The notes under the pieces: model-generated
Databases searched by the model: none
What the model was told of the DNA's origin: nothing
The model's input: only the letters and a program-made list of their open reading frames with translations
NCBI RefSeq assembly: GCF_001870435.1
Contig: NZ_MDDR01000003.1
Location: forward strand, 1-64,000
Reading direction: 5' to 3'
Length of the DNA: 64,000 nt
DNA from: Pseudomonas costantinii
GTDB lineage: Bacteria > Pseudomonadota > Gammaproteobacteria > Pseudomonadales > Pseudomonadaceae
Position numbers and translations under genes: made by a program
Shown: positions 21,771-29,907 of the stretch, piece by piece
How the letters are laid out: each line of letters starts with the position of its first letter
How positions within the stretch are numbered: position 1 is the first letter of the stretch

Positions 21771-21925
21771 TTTTCACATCAAAAATATCGGGGAAATGCA
21801 TTGGCTATGCATTAGGTCGACTCCTTATAAAGGCTATCTCTTATGCAGTAAATGTTCGTAAAAACATAAATAAATAACCTAAGGGAATATCGGTTGTTGG
21901 ATATTTCCGGGTTCCGGAGCCGCTT

Positions 21926-24241
21926 ATGAGTCTGTTGAAGTCCTTGCCCCTGGCCATGTTGGTGGCCGGTAGCACCAGTTGGTCGCCGACCCAGGCCGCC
22001 GAAACACCCGCGCCGGCAAGCAAGGGCGAAAATGCCAGCGGCCAGCTTGAGACGGTCACCGTGACCGCCCGGCGGCGTACCGAAAGCGCCCAGGAAGTGC
22101 CGACGCCCATGAGTGTGATCGGCGGCCAGGCGCTGGAGAGCCAGCGGATTTATCGGATTCAGGATTTGCAGCAACTGGTGCCCAGCGTCAACGTCGCCTA
22201 TATGCATGCGCGTCAATCCAGCGTGTCGATTCGCGGCCTGGGCAACAACCCGGCCAGCGATGGCCTGGAAGGCAGCGTGGGGCTGTACATCGACAACGTG
22301 TACCTCGGGCGGCCGGGGATGGCGGTGTTTGACTTGATGGACATCGAGCAGCTTGAGGTGTTGCGGGGACCGCAAGGTACGTTGTTCGGCAAAAACACCA
22401 CGGCGGGTGTGATCAATATCAGCACCCGCGCGCCGAGTTTTACCCCGGAGCGCAGCATCGAAACCTCGTTGGGCGAGGACGGTTATTTCCAGACCAAGGG
22501 CACCCTTTCCGGCCCACTTACAGAGGATTTGGCGGGGCGCTTCTCGGCCTATCGCACGCGCAGCGATGGCGACATCAAGAACGAATACGACGGCCATGAT
22601 CTCAACGGCGGCTCACGCCAGGGCTTTCGTGGGCAACTGCTGTACAAGCCCAGCGAGACGTTCAACGCGCGCTGGATTGGTGACTACAACGAGGAAGATT
22701 CCAGCGCCGGCACCCGCGTGCTGTACAGCACCGGGCCGACCATCAACGGTACCAACCTCTATCAATCCCGGGCAGCGGCGGCGGGGGCGACATTGGTAGA
22801 TGGCACCCAGCGCAAGGTCAACCTGGACAGCGACCAGCACGTCACTGTGTTCCAGGGCGGCACGTCGCTGGAGGCCAACTGGACCCTGCCAAGTGACTTC
22901 ACCCTGACCTCGGTCAGCGCCTATCGCTGGTGGAATTTCACCCCACGCAACGATGACGGTCTCAACGTGCCGGCAGCCTACAACGCCGGCGTGTCGGTGG
23001 AAGATAAACAGTGGTCCCAGGAGTTCCGGTTGGCCTCGCCTACCGGTGGTTTCTTCGATTACGTGCTAGGTGCCTATTACTTCGGCAACTCGCTGGATAA
23101 CAAATCCTTCGCCTATTACGGACCCAAGGCCGATATCTGGAACGGCACGCCCACCGGCGCGCTGAATAATGTGAGCAGCGTCGGCAACGGGCATATCCGC
23201 ACCGACAGTTTTGCGCTGTTCGCCCAAGGCACTTGGCACCTGACCGAACGTCTGGATTTCACTGCCGGTTTGCGCGGCACCTATGAAGAGAAAAGCGCCT
23301 GGGTCACTCGCAATGCCCCGGTGGGTGGCGCGACAGTCACGGGCGCTGCGGCCACCGCGCGGCGTGGGCGTGCCGGTGCGTATGACTCGGGCGACCTCAA
23401 TCAGTACAGCGCCACGCCGTCGGGGCTGCTGAACCTCAGCTATCACTTCAACGAAAACCTGCTGGGCTACGCGACCTTGTCCCACGGCGAAAAATCCGGC
23501 GGGGTCAACTTGGCGGTGGGGTCTGCGCCGACTGCCGGGGCCGACTCATTGCTGATCGGCACCGAGCGCGCCAATAACGCCGAACTCGGCTTCAAGAGCA
23601 CGCTGTGGGACCGTCGCTTGCAGCTCAATGCCAACCTGTTCTGGACCCAGGTCAACGGCTACCAGACCAATGCCTACGACCAGGACAACCGTGTGCAGTA
23701 CCTGACCAACGCCGGGTCGGTGCGCTCGCGTGGCGTTGAAGTGGAAAGCACCTTGGTGCCGATCAAGGGCCTGACGCTGAACCTCAACGGCTCGTTCAAC
23801 GATGTGCGTTACCTGTCTTACAAGGATGCGCCGTGCCCGCCGGAAGTGAGCCTGCGTCCAGGTGCACCGGCGTCATGCGACCTGACGGGCCATCAAGTGG
23901 TCGGTGCGTCGAAGTGGATCGCCAACGCAAACGGTGAGTACAAGTGGAACCTGGATAACGGCTTAGAACCTTACGTGACCGCCAGCTATGCGTTCCGCTC
24001 CAAGGCCGTGGGCACGGTTGAGGATTCCAGCTACGGGCAGATTCCTGCCTACGCGGTGGTTAACCTGTCGACGGGCCTGCGCGGCAACTATCAACAGGGG
24101 CAGTGGGATGTGTCGTTGTGGCTGAAAAACGCCTTCGACAAAACCTACTACACCACCCTGTGGACCGCCTCGAATGGCGGCTATGAAGGCCTGCTGGGCA
24201 CGCCCCGCACGTTGGGTGTGACAGGGCGTTACGACTTCTAA
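21926..24241 (+). CDS. TonB-dependent outer-membrane receptor (SftP-like candidate)
   Basis: A 771-aa outer-membrane active transporter. The signal peptide ends near residue 27 (TQA-AETPAP). The TonB box ETVTVTARR lies near residue 46, the plug domain about 50-165 (SIRGLGNNP, LRGPQGTLFGKNTTAGVI), and the beta-barrel ends in a terminal aromatic (GRYDF). Context among sulfate ester genes suggests import of a sulfated compound; P. putida SftP is the known precedent. Overlaps the convergent MFS gene by 4 bases. The ligand cannot be read. Confidence 0.9.
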   Translation: MSLLKSLPLAMLVAGSTSWSPTQAAETPAPASKGENASGQLETVTVTARRRTESAQEVPTPMSVIGGQALESQRIYRIQDLQQLVPSVNVAYMHARQSSVSIRGLGNNPASDGLEGSVGLYIDNVYLGRPGMAVFDLMDIEQLEVLRGPQGTLFGKNTTAGVINISTRAPSFTPERSIETSLGEDGYFQTKGTLSGPLTEDLAGRFSAYRTRSDGDIKNEYDGHDLNGGSRQGFRGQLLYKPSETFNARWIGDYNEEDSSAGTRVLYSTGPTINGTNLYQSRAAAAGATLVDGTQRKVNLDSDQHVTVFQGGTSLEANWTLPSDFTLTSVSAYRWWNFTPRNDDGLNVPAAYNAGVSVEDKQWSQEFRLASPTGGFFDYVLGAYYFGNSLDNKSFAYYGPKADIWNGTPTGALNNVSSVGNGHIRTDSFALFAQGTWHLTERLDFTAGLRGTYEEKSAWVTRNAPVGGATVTGAAATARRGRAGAYDSGDLNQYSATPSGLLNLSYHFNENLLGYATLSHGEKSGGVNLAVGSAPTAGADSLLIGTERANNAELGFKSTLWDRRLQLNANLFWTQVNGYQTNAYDQDNRVQYLTNAGSVRSRGVEVESTLVPIKGLTLNLNGSFNDVRYLSYKDAPCPPEVSLRPGAPASCDLTGHQVVGASKWIANANGEYKWNLDNGLEPYVTASYAFRSKAVGTVEDSSYGQIPAYAVVNLSTGLRGNYQQGQWDVSLWLKNAFDKTYYTTLWTASNGGYEGLLGTPRTLGVTGRYDF

Positions 24242-25410
24242 CCGGGCACGGCGGCGGTGCGGTAGGTGGTCGGGCTGAATACTCGCGTCACCACCAGCAT
24301 CGCCACCGCCGTCACCGTCAGCACTACCCAGGCGCTGGCGAAATTGCCGGTGAGTTCGCGCAGCCAGCCGGTCATCCACGGCGAAATCGCGTTGATCAAA
24401 AAGCCCACGCCTTGCACGAAGGCCGCCAGTTGCCCGGCTTGCCGAGGGTCGCGATGGTGGTCGAGGGTCAGCAGCAGGCTCAGGGCAAAACACGCGCCCA
24501 GGCCGAAGCCGGCCAATGCCACCCACAGATGCGGAAAGTGCAGCGGCGCCAGCAACAGGCCGAGGTAACCCACAGTCTGCGCCAGCAGGCTGATACCGAG
24601 CAGTGGGCGTCGGTCGATACCGCGTTGCGCCAGCACCGGCATCAACAGCGCAGCGATCACCTGGAAAATAGTCATGAACGCCAGCAACGACCCGCTGGGC
24701 AACACGCCCCAGCCCAGTTGCTGATAGTAGGCGGGTAGCCACGCCACCATGCTCATGTAGCCGCAATTCACCAGGCCGAAGTACAGCGCCAACAACCAGG
24801 CGCGGCGATTGCGCAGGCCCTTGAACGCGGGGATCACTGTGGCGCTCTTTGCCGCACCCAGCGGTAAAAAAACCCACAGCAACAACGCAGCTAACGCCGG
24901 TAGCAGCCAAATGCCCAACCCCGCCTGCCATTGCTGAAAATGCGTGGCTACCACGGGGCTGAGCAGCGCCGCTAATCCGCCCCCCGCCATCAACGACGCT
25001 GAGTACACGCCCATCGCCACCGGCACACGGTGATGAAATTCGCGCTTGATCATCGCCGGCACCAACGCCTGAATCAGCGCCACACCGGCACCGCCAAGCA
25101 ATGCGGTGACCAGCAGCGTCGACGCCTGCCCCATCAGCCAGCGCGCCAGGCACGCCAGCAGAATCATCATCAAGCCCAGGGCGATGCCGCGCCGTTCGCC
25201 CAGTCGCGCTTCCACGCGTATGCCGACCAGCGCCACCAGGCCCATGCACACCACCGGCAGGCTGGTGAGCAGGGCGCTGCTTTGGAAGCTCAAGCCGGTG
25301 GCCTGGCGAATCTCGCCCAACAGTGGGCTGATGGAGCTGAGAAGCGGCCGCAGGTTCAGGCCGAGCACCACCAGCAGGCCCCAGCCGGCGAGGGATTTAT
25401 TGAGGGTCAT
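24238..25410 (-). CDS. MFS transporter, CynX/NimT family
   Basis: A 390-aa, 12-helix transporter with the COG2807 start WGLLVVLGLNLRPLLSSISPL. It is downstream of, and overlaps by 14 bases, the deaminase gene at 25397, so the two are translationally coupled. Relatives transport cyanate, nitroimidazoles or unknown small solutes. A linked purine or pyrimidine-like substrate is a reasonable guess from the deaminase. Confidence 0.85.
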   Translation of the reverse strand: MTLNKSLAGWGLLVVLGLNLRPLLSSISPLLGEIRQATGLSFQSSALLTSLPVVCMGLVALVGIRVEARLGERRGIALGLMMILLACLARWLMGQASTLLVTALLGGAGVALIQALVPAMIKREFHHRVPVAMGVYSASLMAGGGLAALLSPVVATHFQQWQAGLGIWLLPALAALLLWVFLPLGAAKSATVIPAFKGLRNRRAWLLALYFGLVNCGYMSMVAWLPAYYQQLGWGVLPSGSLLAFMTIFQVIAALLMPVLAQRGIDRRPLLGISLLAQTVGYLGLLLAPLHFPHLWVALAGFGLGACFALSLLLTLDHHRDPRQAGQLAAFVQGVGFLINAISPWMTGWLRELTGNFASAWVVLTVTAVAMLVVTRVFSPTTYRTAAVPG

Positions 25411-25858
25411 GCAGGGTTTTCCACTGGTGGTACAGGTGGGTCATGGCTGGGTCTGGCAGGTGCTGGCTTGGCAGGCGTTGCTCGTTCAGCGGCAAGCCGA
25501 GCTGTTGACCAATCGTCGCCGTCGACAGGCCGAAAGGCTCGGCCATTTCATTGCTGGCGGCAAACACCACCCGTTCTACGCCGCACAGGTACATGGCGCT
25601 CAGACACATCGGGCAGGGCTGGCCGCTGGCGTAGATCACGCAACCCTCCAGGCGCGCGCCGAGCTGTCGGCTCGCCGCGCGGATCGCCAATAACTCGGCG
25701 TGGGCGGTGGGGTCCTGGGTCAGGTGGATTTCATTCACGGCTTCCACCAGTACGTCGCCGTTGCGCGTCAGCACCGCGCCAAACGGCCGGCCACCTTGAG
25801 CCACGTTGGCGTGGGCCAGGGCGATAGCGCGTTGCAGATACTGTTGATCGTCGCTCAT
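25397..25858 (-). CDS. Cytidine/deoxycytidylate-type zinc deaminase (GuaD/TadA-like)
   Basis: A 153-aa zinc deaminase. The motifs HAE (DPTAHAELLAIR, near residue 55) and PCPMC (near residue 84) provide the zinc ligands and catalytic Glu. GRPFGAVLTRNGDVL matches the guanine deaminase / nucleoside deaminase branch. I start at the ATG before SDDQQYLQ rather than the upstream in-frame ATG. It is coupled to the MFS gene; base or nucleoside specificity is not readable. Confidence 0.85.
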   Translation of the reverse strand: MSDDQQYLQRAIALAHANVAQGGRPFGAVLTRNGDVLVEAVNEIHLTQDPTAHAELLAIRAASRQLGARLEGCVIYASGQPCPMCLSAMYLCGVERVVFAASNEMAEPFGLSTATIGQQLGLPLNEQRLPSQHLPDPAMTHLYHQWKTLHDPQ

Positions 25859-25964
25859 GAAAGTCCCTCTGGGCAGGATGGAGGGTGAAGTATGGGCAGC
25901 CGCCAAGGTATTCTGAAATTAAATATAACCATGCTAACCAGTGGTAAACAGAATGGTGACGCCC

Positions 25965-26816
25965 ATGTTCGATCCCGTGCTGTTGCGCAGTTTTGTCGCC
26001 GTAGTGGACTGCGGCAATTTCACCCGCGCCGCCGAGCGCCTGCACTTGACCCAATCCACCGTGAGCCAACAGATCCGCCGCCTGGAAGAGGTGGTGGCGT
26101 GCCAGTTGCTGGATCGCGATCAGCGCCGTGTGGTGGCCACCGCAGAAGGTGAACGCTTGCTGGCCTATGCACGGCGCATCCTCGCATTGCATGAAGAGGC
26201 CGCCGACGTGTTGATCAACCAGCAAAGCGACGGCGTGTTGCGCCTCGGCGTGCCGGAGGATTTTGCCGCCGAACGACTGATGCCGTTGCTGTCGGCGTTT
26301 GTCGTGGCTTACCCACGGGTACGCCTGGAAGTCACCAGTGGCCTCGGCCCTGAATTGCAGCGCCAGTACCGTGGCGGCGAGTTCGACGTGCTGCTGGTCA
26401 AGCAGATGGGTGACAGCGACGACTGCGTGGCCTCGTGGCCGGAACCGTTGTGTTGGGTAGACAGCCGTAGCACGCCGTCCCTTAGCCGTGACCCGCTGCC
26501 ATTGGTGGCGTTTCCGGTGGGCGGCTTGTATCGCAATGAAATGCTCCATCACCTGGAAGTGGGCGGCTGGCGTTGGCGCATCGGCTATTCCAGCGCCAGC
26601 CTGGCCAGCGTGTGTTCGGCGGTGGCGGCGGGGTTAGGCATCAGCTTGTTGCCGCAACGGGTGGTGCAGGTCGGGCATGTGGTGCTGGGCGAAGACAGTG
26701 GTTTGCCGGCGATACAGGGCGTACGGCTGGCGTTGTATGGCCGCAGTGGCTTGGGTGCGGCGGGGCAGGCGTTGCAGGACCAATTGCTCAATTTATGCGC
26801 AAACAGCCCACGCTGA
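25965..26816 (+). CDS. LysR-family regulator of the MFS/deaminase module
   Basis: A 283-aa LysR regulator with HTH FDPVLLRSFVAVVDCGNFTR, then LTQSTVSQQIRRLEE, followed by a short effector domain. It is divergent from the deaminase/MFS pair (106 bases between starts), which it probably controls. Alternative in-frame starts exist at 25953 (ATG) and 25941 (GTG); I chose the family-typical ATG at 25965. Confidence 0.85.
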   Translation: MFDPVLLRSFVAVVDCGNFTRAAERLHLTQSTVSQQIRRLEEVVACQLLDRDQRRVVATAEGERLLAYARRILALHEEAADVLINQQSDGVLRLGVPEDFAAERLMPLLSAFVVAYPRVRLEVTSGLGPELQRQYRGGEFDVLLVKQMGDSDDCVASWPEPLCWVDSRSTPSLSRDPLPLVAFPVGGLYRNEMLHHLEVGGWRWRIGYSSASLASVCSAVAAGLGISLLPQRVVQVGHVVLGEDSGLPAIQGVRLALYGRSGLGAAGQALQDQLLNLCANSPR

Positions 26817-26880
26817 TCCATGCCTTTGCGGAATATTTTGTATGCCTTAAAAGCATTGAAAAACAGCGCCTTTGCTCTAG

Positions 26881-26897
26881 GCCACGCAGGACGTGGC
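26881..26897 (+). terminator. Hairpin after the LysR gene
   Basis: Stem GCCACG / CGTGGC with loop CAGGA, followed by TTT, 64 bases after the LysR stop. A weak terminator candidate. Confidence 0.4.
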
Positions 26898-26996
26898 TTT
26901 GACGTTTCTGGATGTTTCGTTTATTCAATTTAGGTCTATGTATAACTTTAAAGATTACTTTAAGAGATAAGCGTCTGGCCCCGATGATTCAGCCCT

Positions 26997-27030
26997 CGAC
27001 GGCCTCCCACGCAGGCCTGTCGGTTTTTTT
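26997..27030 (+). terminator. Intrinsic terminator-like hairpin in the tonB leader
   Basis: Stem of nine pairs (CGAC-GGCCT with AGGCC-TGTCG, one bulged T), loop CCCACGC, then seven T residues at 24027 plus 3000, that is 27024-27030. It ends only 27 bases before the tonB ATG. The LysR gene upstream already has its own hairpin and ends 180 bases away, so this may be a leader attenuator for tonB-exbBD rather than a plain 3' terminator. Confidence 0.6.
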
Positions 27031-27056
27031 GTTTCAAAACCGTAGGGAGTGAATCA

Positions 27057-27869
27057 ATGGGCAATGTCCAGACCGCCGCCAGTGCACAAGAGGCGCAGTG
27101 GCGCCAGGCACCGAGTGGTGAGTTGGTCGACCTTGGCCGGCCGCACCGCGCGCCGTTGGGGCAACAGCGTTTGCAGCAAGCCCCGAAGCGCTTCTCGAGT
27201 CGTCGCGAAGGGATTCTGCTGGGGTTGCTGGTGCTGGCCCTGCACGGTGCGGTGATCTATTGGGTGAGCCAGAAGCCCACCCCGGTGCTGCCGATTGTGC
27301 CGCCGGAAATTCCGCCGATGACCATCGAATTTTCTCAGCCGGCGCCGCCGGTGGTTGAACCGCCACCGCCTGTGCCGCCACCACCACCGCCGCCTGTGGT
27401 CGAGCCACCACCACCGGTCGTGGATGAGTTGGCCGCCAAACCGGCGCCGCCTAAACCGATTCCAAAACCCAAACCAAAGCCCGTGCCGAAGCCTGAGCCC
27501 AAGCCCGCACCGAAACCGGTCGAGCAGCCGCCCGCACCACCGACTCCAGCGCCACCTGCACCGCCAGCTCCGCCGTCGCCAGCGCCGGTTACACCGGCTT
27601 CGGCCAACGCCGCTTACTTGAAAAATCCGGCGCCCGAATACCCGTCACTGGCCCAGCGCCGGGGTTGGGAAGGCACGGTGTTGTTGCGGGTGCATGTACT
27701 GGCCAGCGGCAAGCCGGGTGAGATCCAGATTCAGAAAAGCAGCGGTCGCCAGCAACTCGACGACGCCGCACTGACCGCCGTGAAGCGTTGGAGCTTCGTG
27801 CCGGCCAAGCAGGGCGAAGTGGCGCAGGACGGCTGGGTCAGCGTACCGATCGATTTCAAGATTCACTAA
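27057..27869 (+). CDS. tonB: Energy transducer TonB (TonB2-like)
   Basis: A 270-aa periplasm-spanning protein. A cytoplasmic leader of about 48 residues precedes a single membrane helix with the conserved His (LLGLLVLALHGAVIYWV, about 52-70). A long Pro/Lys-rich spacer with PPP and KPKP runs from about 90-175. The C-terminal TonB domain runs about 180-270 (NPAPEYPSLAQRRGWEG). The extended N-terminus and location next to the ats region match P. aeruginosa tonB2-exbB1-exbD1 as I recall it. It energises outer-membrane receptors. Confidence 0.93.
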   Translation: MGNVQTAASAQEAQWRQAPSGELVDLGRPHRAPLGQQRLQQAPKRFSSRREGILLGLLVLALHGAVIYWVSQKPTPVLPIVPPEIPPMTIEFSQPAPPVVEPPPPVPPPPPPPVVEPPPPVVDELAAKPAPPKPIPKPKPKPVPKPEPKPAPKPVEQPPAPPTPAPPAPPAPPSPAPVTPASANAAYLKNPAPEYPSLAQRRGWEGTVLLRVHVLASGKPGEIQIQKSSGRQQLDDAALTAVKRWSFVPAKQGEVAQDGWVSVPIDFKIH

Positions 27870-27923
27870 CTATTCGGCTGCGGTGTGTTGGACACGCCGC
27901 GACCTGCACAGAGGGAAAACATC

Positions 27924-28643
27924 ATGGCATTAGCATCTCCACTTGAATCCATCGAAAGCGCGGTGATCTGGCTGCTGGTGGTCTTTTCGGTCGCCACTTG
28001 GGGCCTGGCTTTATTGAAGGGCGTGCAGTTCGGTCGCCTCAAGGCGCAGGATCGCAAATTCCACAAACAGTTCTGGGCGGCGTCGAGTCTCGACTCTGCC
28101 GCCGAACTGGCTGAAACCCAGCCCGGCGCTGCGGCACGGGTGGCCCAGGCCGGTTATGCCGCGATCCAGGTGGGCGATGCGCCGCACGCTGCGGACTTGA
28201 GTCAGGCGATTAATCACCAGGACCGTCTCGAACGCGCCCTGCGCCAGCAGATCGTACGTGAGCGTCGCTCCCTGGAAACCGGTTTGGCCGTGGTCGCCAG
28301 TATCGGCAGCACCTCGCCGTTTATCGGCCTGTTCGGCACCGTGTGGGGGATCATGGAAGCGCTGAAGGGGATCAGCGCGGCCGGTTCCGCCAGCCTGGAA
28401 ACCGTGGCCGGCCCGATTGGTGCGGCACTGGTCGCCACCGGCGTGGGTATCGCCGTCGCGGTGCCTGCGGTGCTGGTTTACAACTACTTCCTGCGTCGCC
28501 TGAAGCTGACGGCTGCCGACCTGGACGACTTTGCCCACGACTTCTACAGCCTGGCGCAGAAGAACTCTTTCCGAGTACTGCTGCACCCGACGCTGAACAA
28601 AACCGCTGCCGGCAACCCGCAAAAAGTGAAGGAGGCGTCCTGA
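27924..28643 (+). CDS. exbB: TonB-system proton channel subunit ExbB
   Basis: A 239-aa inner-membrane protein with three helices (about residues 10-30, 130-155, 170-195). The MotA/TolQ/ExbB core IGSTSPFIGLFGTVWGIMEA is intact, followed by GPIGAALVATGVGIAVAVPAV. I start at ATG 27924 with GAGGGA upstream. It is followed by exbD one base after its stop. Confidence 0.96.
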   Translation: MALASPLESIESAVIWLLVVFSVATWGLALLKGVQFGRLKAQDRKFHKQFWAASSLDSAAELAETQPGAAARVAQAGYAAIQVGDAPHAADLSQAINHQDRLERALRQQIVRERRSLETGLAVVASIGSTSPFIGLFGTVWGIMEALKGISAAGSASLETVAGPIGAALVATGVGIAVAVPAVLVYNYFLRRLKLTAADLDDFAHDFYSLAQKNSFRVLLHPTLNKTAAGNPQKVKEAS

Positions 28644-28644
28644 G

Positions 28645-29046
28645 ATGGCCTTCTCCACGCAAGACAGCGATGAGGTGCTGAGCGAAATCAACGTCACACC
28701 GTTGGTGGACGTGATGCTGGTACTGCTGGTGGTGTTTATCGTCACCGCGCCGCTGCTGACCAACGCGATTCCAATCAACCTGCCCAAGACCCAGGCTGTG
28801 GCCCCGGTGGAGCAGAAGGACCCGCTGGTGGTAAGCATCGATGGCGCCGGCAAACTGTTTATCAACAAGGACGAAATCCAGCCGGACTTGCTGGAATTCA
28901 ACCTGCAGGCGGCCAAGGCCAAGGACCCCGATGTGCGGGTGCAACTGCAGGCCGATGATGGAGTGAACTACGGCGAAGTGGCGCGAGCCATGGCGTCTAT
29001 CGAGCGCGCGGGGATTACCAAGCTGTCGGTGATTACTGCACGTTAG
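28645..29046 (+). CDS. exbD: TonB-system subunit ExbD
   Basis: A 133-aa protein with one N-terminal membrane helix. NVTPLVDVMLVLLVVFIVTAP contains the proton-carrying Asp (near residue 23). The periplasmic domain ends with YGEVARAMASIERAGITKLSVIT. GGAGG in the exbB tail provides its ribosome site. It completes the tonB-exbB-exbD operon. Confidence 0.96.
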   Translation: MAFSTQDSDEVLSEINVTPLVDVMLVLLVVFIVTAPLLTNAIPINLPKTQAVAPVEQKDPLVVSIDGAGKLFINKDEIQPDLLEFNLQAAKAKDPDVRVQLQADDGVNYGEVARAMASIERAGITKLSVITAR

Positions 29047-29070
29047 TTTCAAATGCCTCGACAATTTTTT

Positions 29071-29104
29071 GGCCGTCTCCTTGGCAGGGTGCGGCCTTTT
29101 TTTT
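29071..29104 (+). terminator. Terminator after exbD
   Basis: Stem GGCCG / CGGCC with a 16-base loop followed by eight T residues, 25 bases after the exbD stop codon. Confidence 0.7.
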
Positions 29105-29204
29105 GCCTGCGATTTAACAAACGCCGCGATCCACAATGTGAAGCCAGCGCTCACATTTTTGATTCTGGGTGTTTTTGAGTTTTTGGTTATTAATAAATAG
29201 CTTC

Positions 29205-29211
29205 TTATTCC
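29205..29211 (+). promoter_or_regulatory. TTATTCC motif upstream of the hydrolase gene
   Basis: Exact TTATTCC within TTCTTATTCCTTAACGAAT, about 70 bases before the hydrolase start codon. It is similar to the motif before atsK, epsC and tcyJ. CysB control is inferred. Confidence 0.35.
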
Positions 29212-29276
29212 TTAACGAATATAAACCGCGTCCCTATACTGTTCAGCAACGTTAAACGCTGCAGGAGGGCACACCC

Positions 29277-29858
29277 ATGCACAGCGAGTCGATTCGTTAT
29301 CTGATCGTGCCGGGCTGGCAAGGATCGCCAGAAGATCATTGGCAAAGTCATTGGCAGAACAGCCTGCCCAACAGTGCGCGCGTGGAGCAGGCCGATTGGC
29401 TGACCCCGCGCCGCGAAGACTGGGTGGCCGCGCTGGCCGAGGCCATCGCCGCCGACAGTACTCCCGTTATCCTGATCGCCCACAGCCTGGGCTGCATCAC
29501 CGTTGCCCATTGGGCTGCCACCGCTCCCGTGCAGTTTTTGCGTCAAGTACGCGGCGCCTTGCTGGTGGCCCCGGCGGATGTCGAACGCCCTGCCTGCTCA
29601 CCGGCCTTACGTAACTTTGCGCCGATTCCGACCCATCTGTTGCCGTTTCCCAGCCAGGTCGTCAGTTCCGACAACGACAGCGCCGTCAGCGCCCCCCGGG
29701 CCCTGGAATTGGCGCGTTACTGGGGCGCCGAAGCCGGCATTTTGTCCGGTGCCGGCCATATCAATGTGAAGTCCGGTCACCAGCGCTGGGAGCAGGGCTT
29801 CGCTTACCTCTATCGCCTGCAAAACCGCCTCGAGCATCATGCTCGGCGCAGTGCCTAA
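29277..29858 (+). CDS. RBBP9/YdeN-family serine hydrolase
   Basis: A 193-aa alpha/beta hydrolase. The family start is YLIVPGWQGSPEDHWQSHW; the nucleophile Ser lies in AHSLGC (near residue 71); Asp is probably in SSDNDS (near 136); His is in GAGHIN (near 161). GGAGG lies 10 bases before the ATG. It precedes the SfnR-like gene by 49 bases and is probably cotranscribed. A homologue sits after tonB2-exbBD in P. aeruginosa, as I recall. Substrate unknown. Confidence 0.88.
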   Translation: MHSESIRYLIVPGWQGSPEDHWQSHWQNSLPNSARVEQADWLTPRREDWVAALAEAIAADSTPVILIAHSLGCITVAHWAATAPVQFLRQVRGALLVAPADVERPACSPALRNFAPIPTHLLPFPSQVVSSDNDSAVSAPRALELARYWGAEAGILSGAGHINVKSGHQRWEQGFAYLYRLQNRLEHHARRSA

Positions 29859-29907
29859 AAATTTTTCAACGCCCCGTCCCTGAGTGGATTTGGGGCGGGA
29901 GCCTGCC

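Noticed and set aside
26817-27056. Fur box before tonB
   Set aside because: No sequence close to GATAATGATAATCATTATC is visible.
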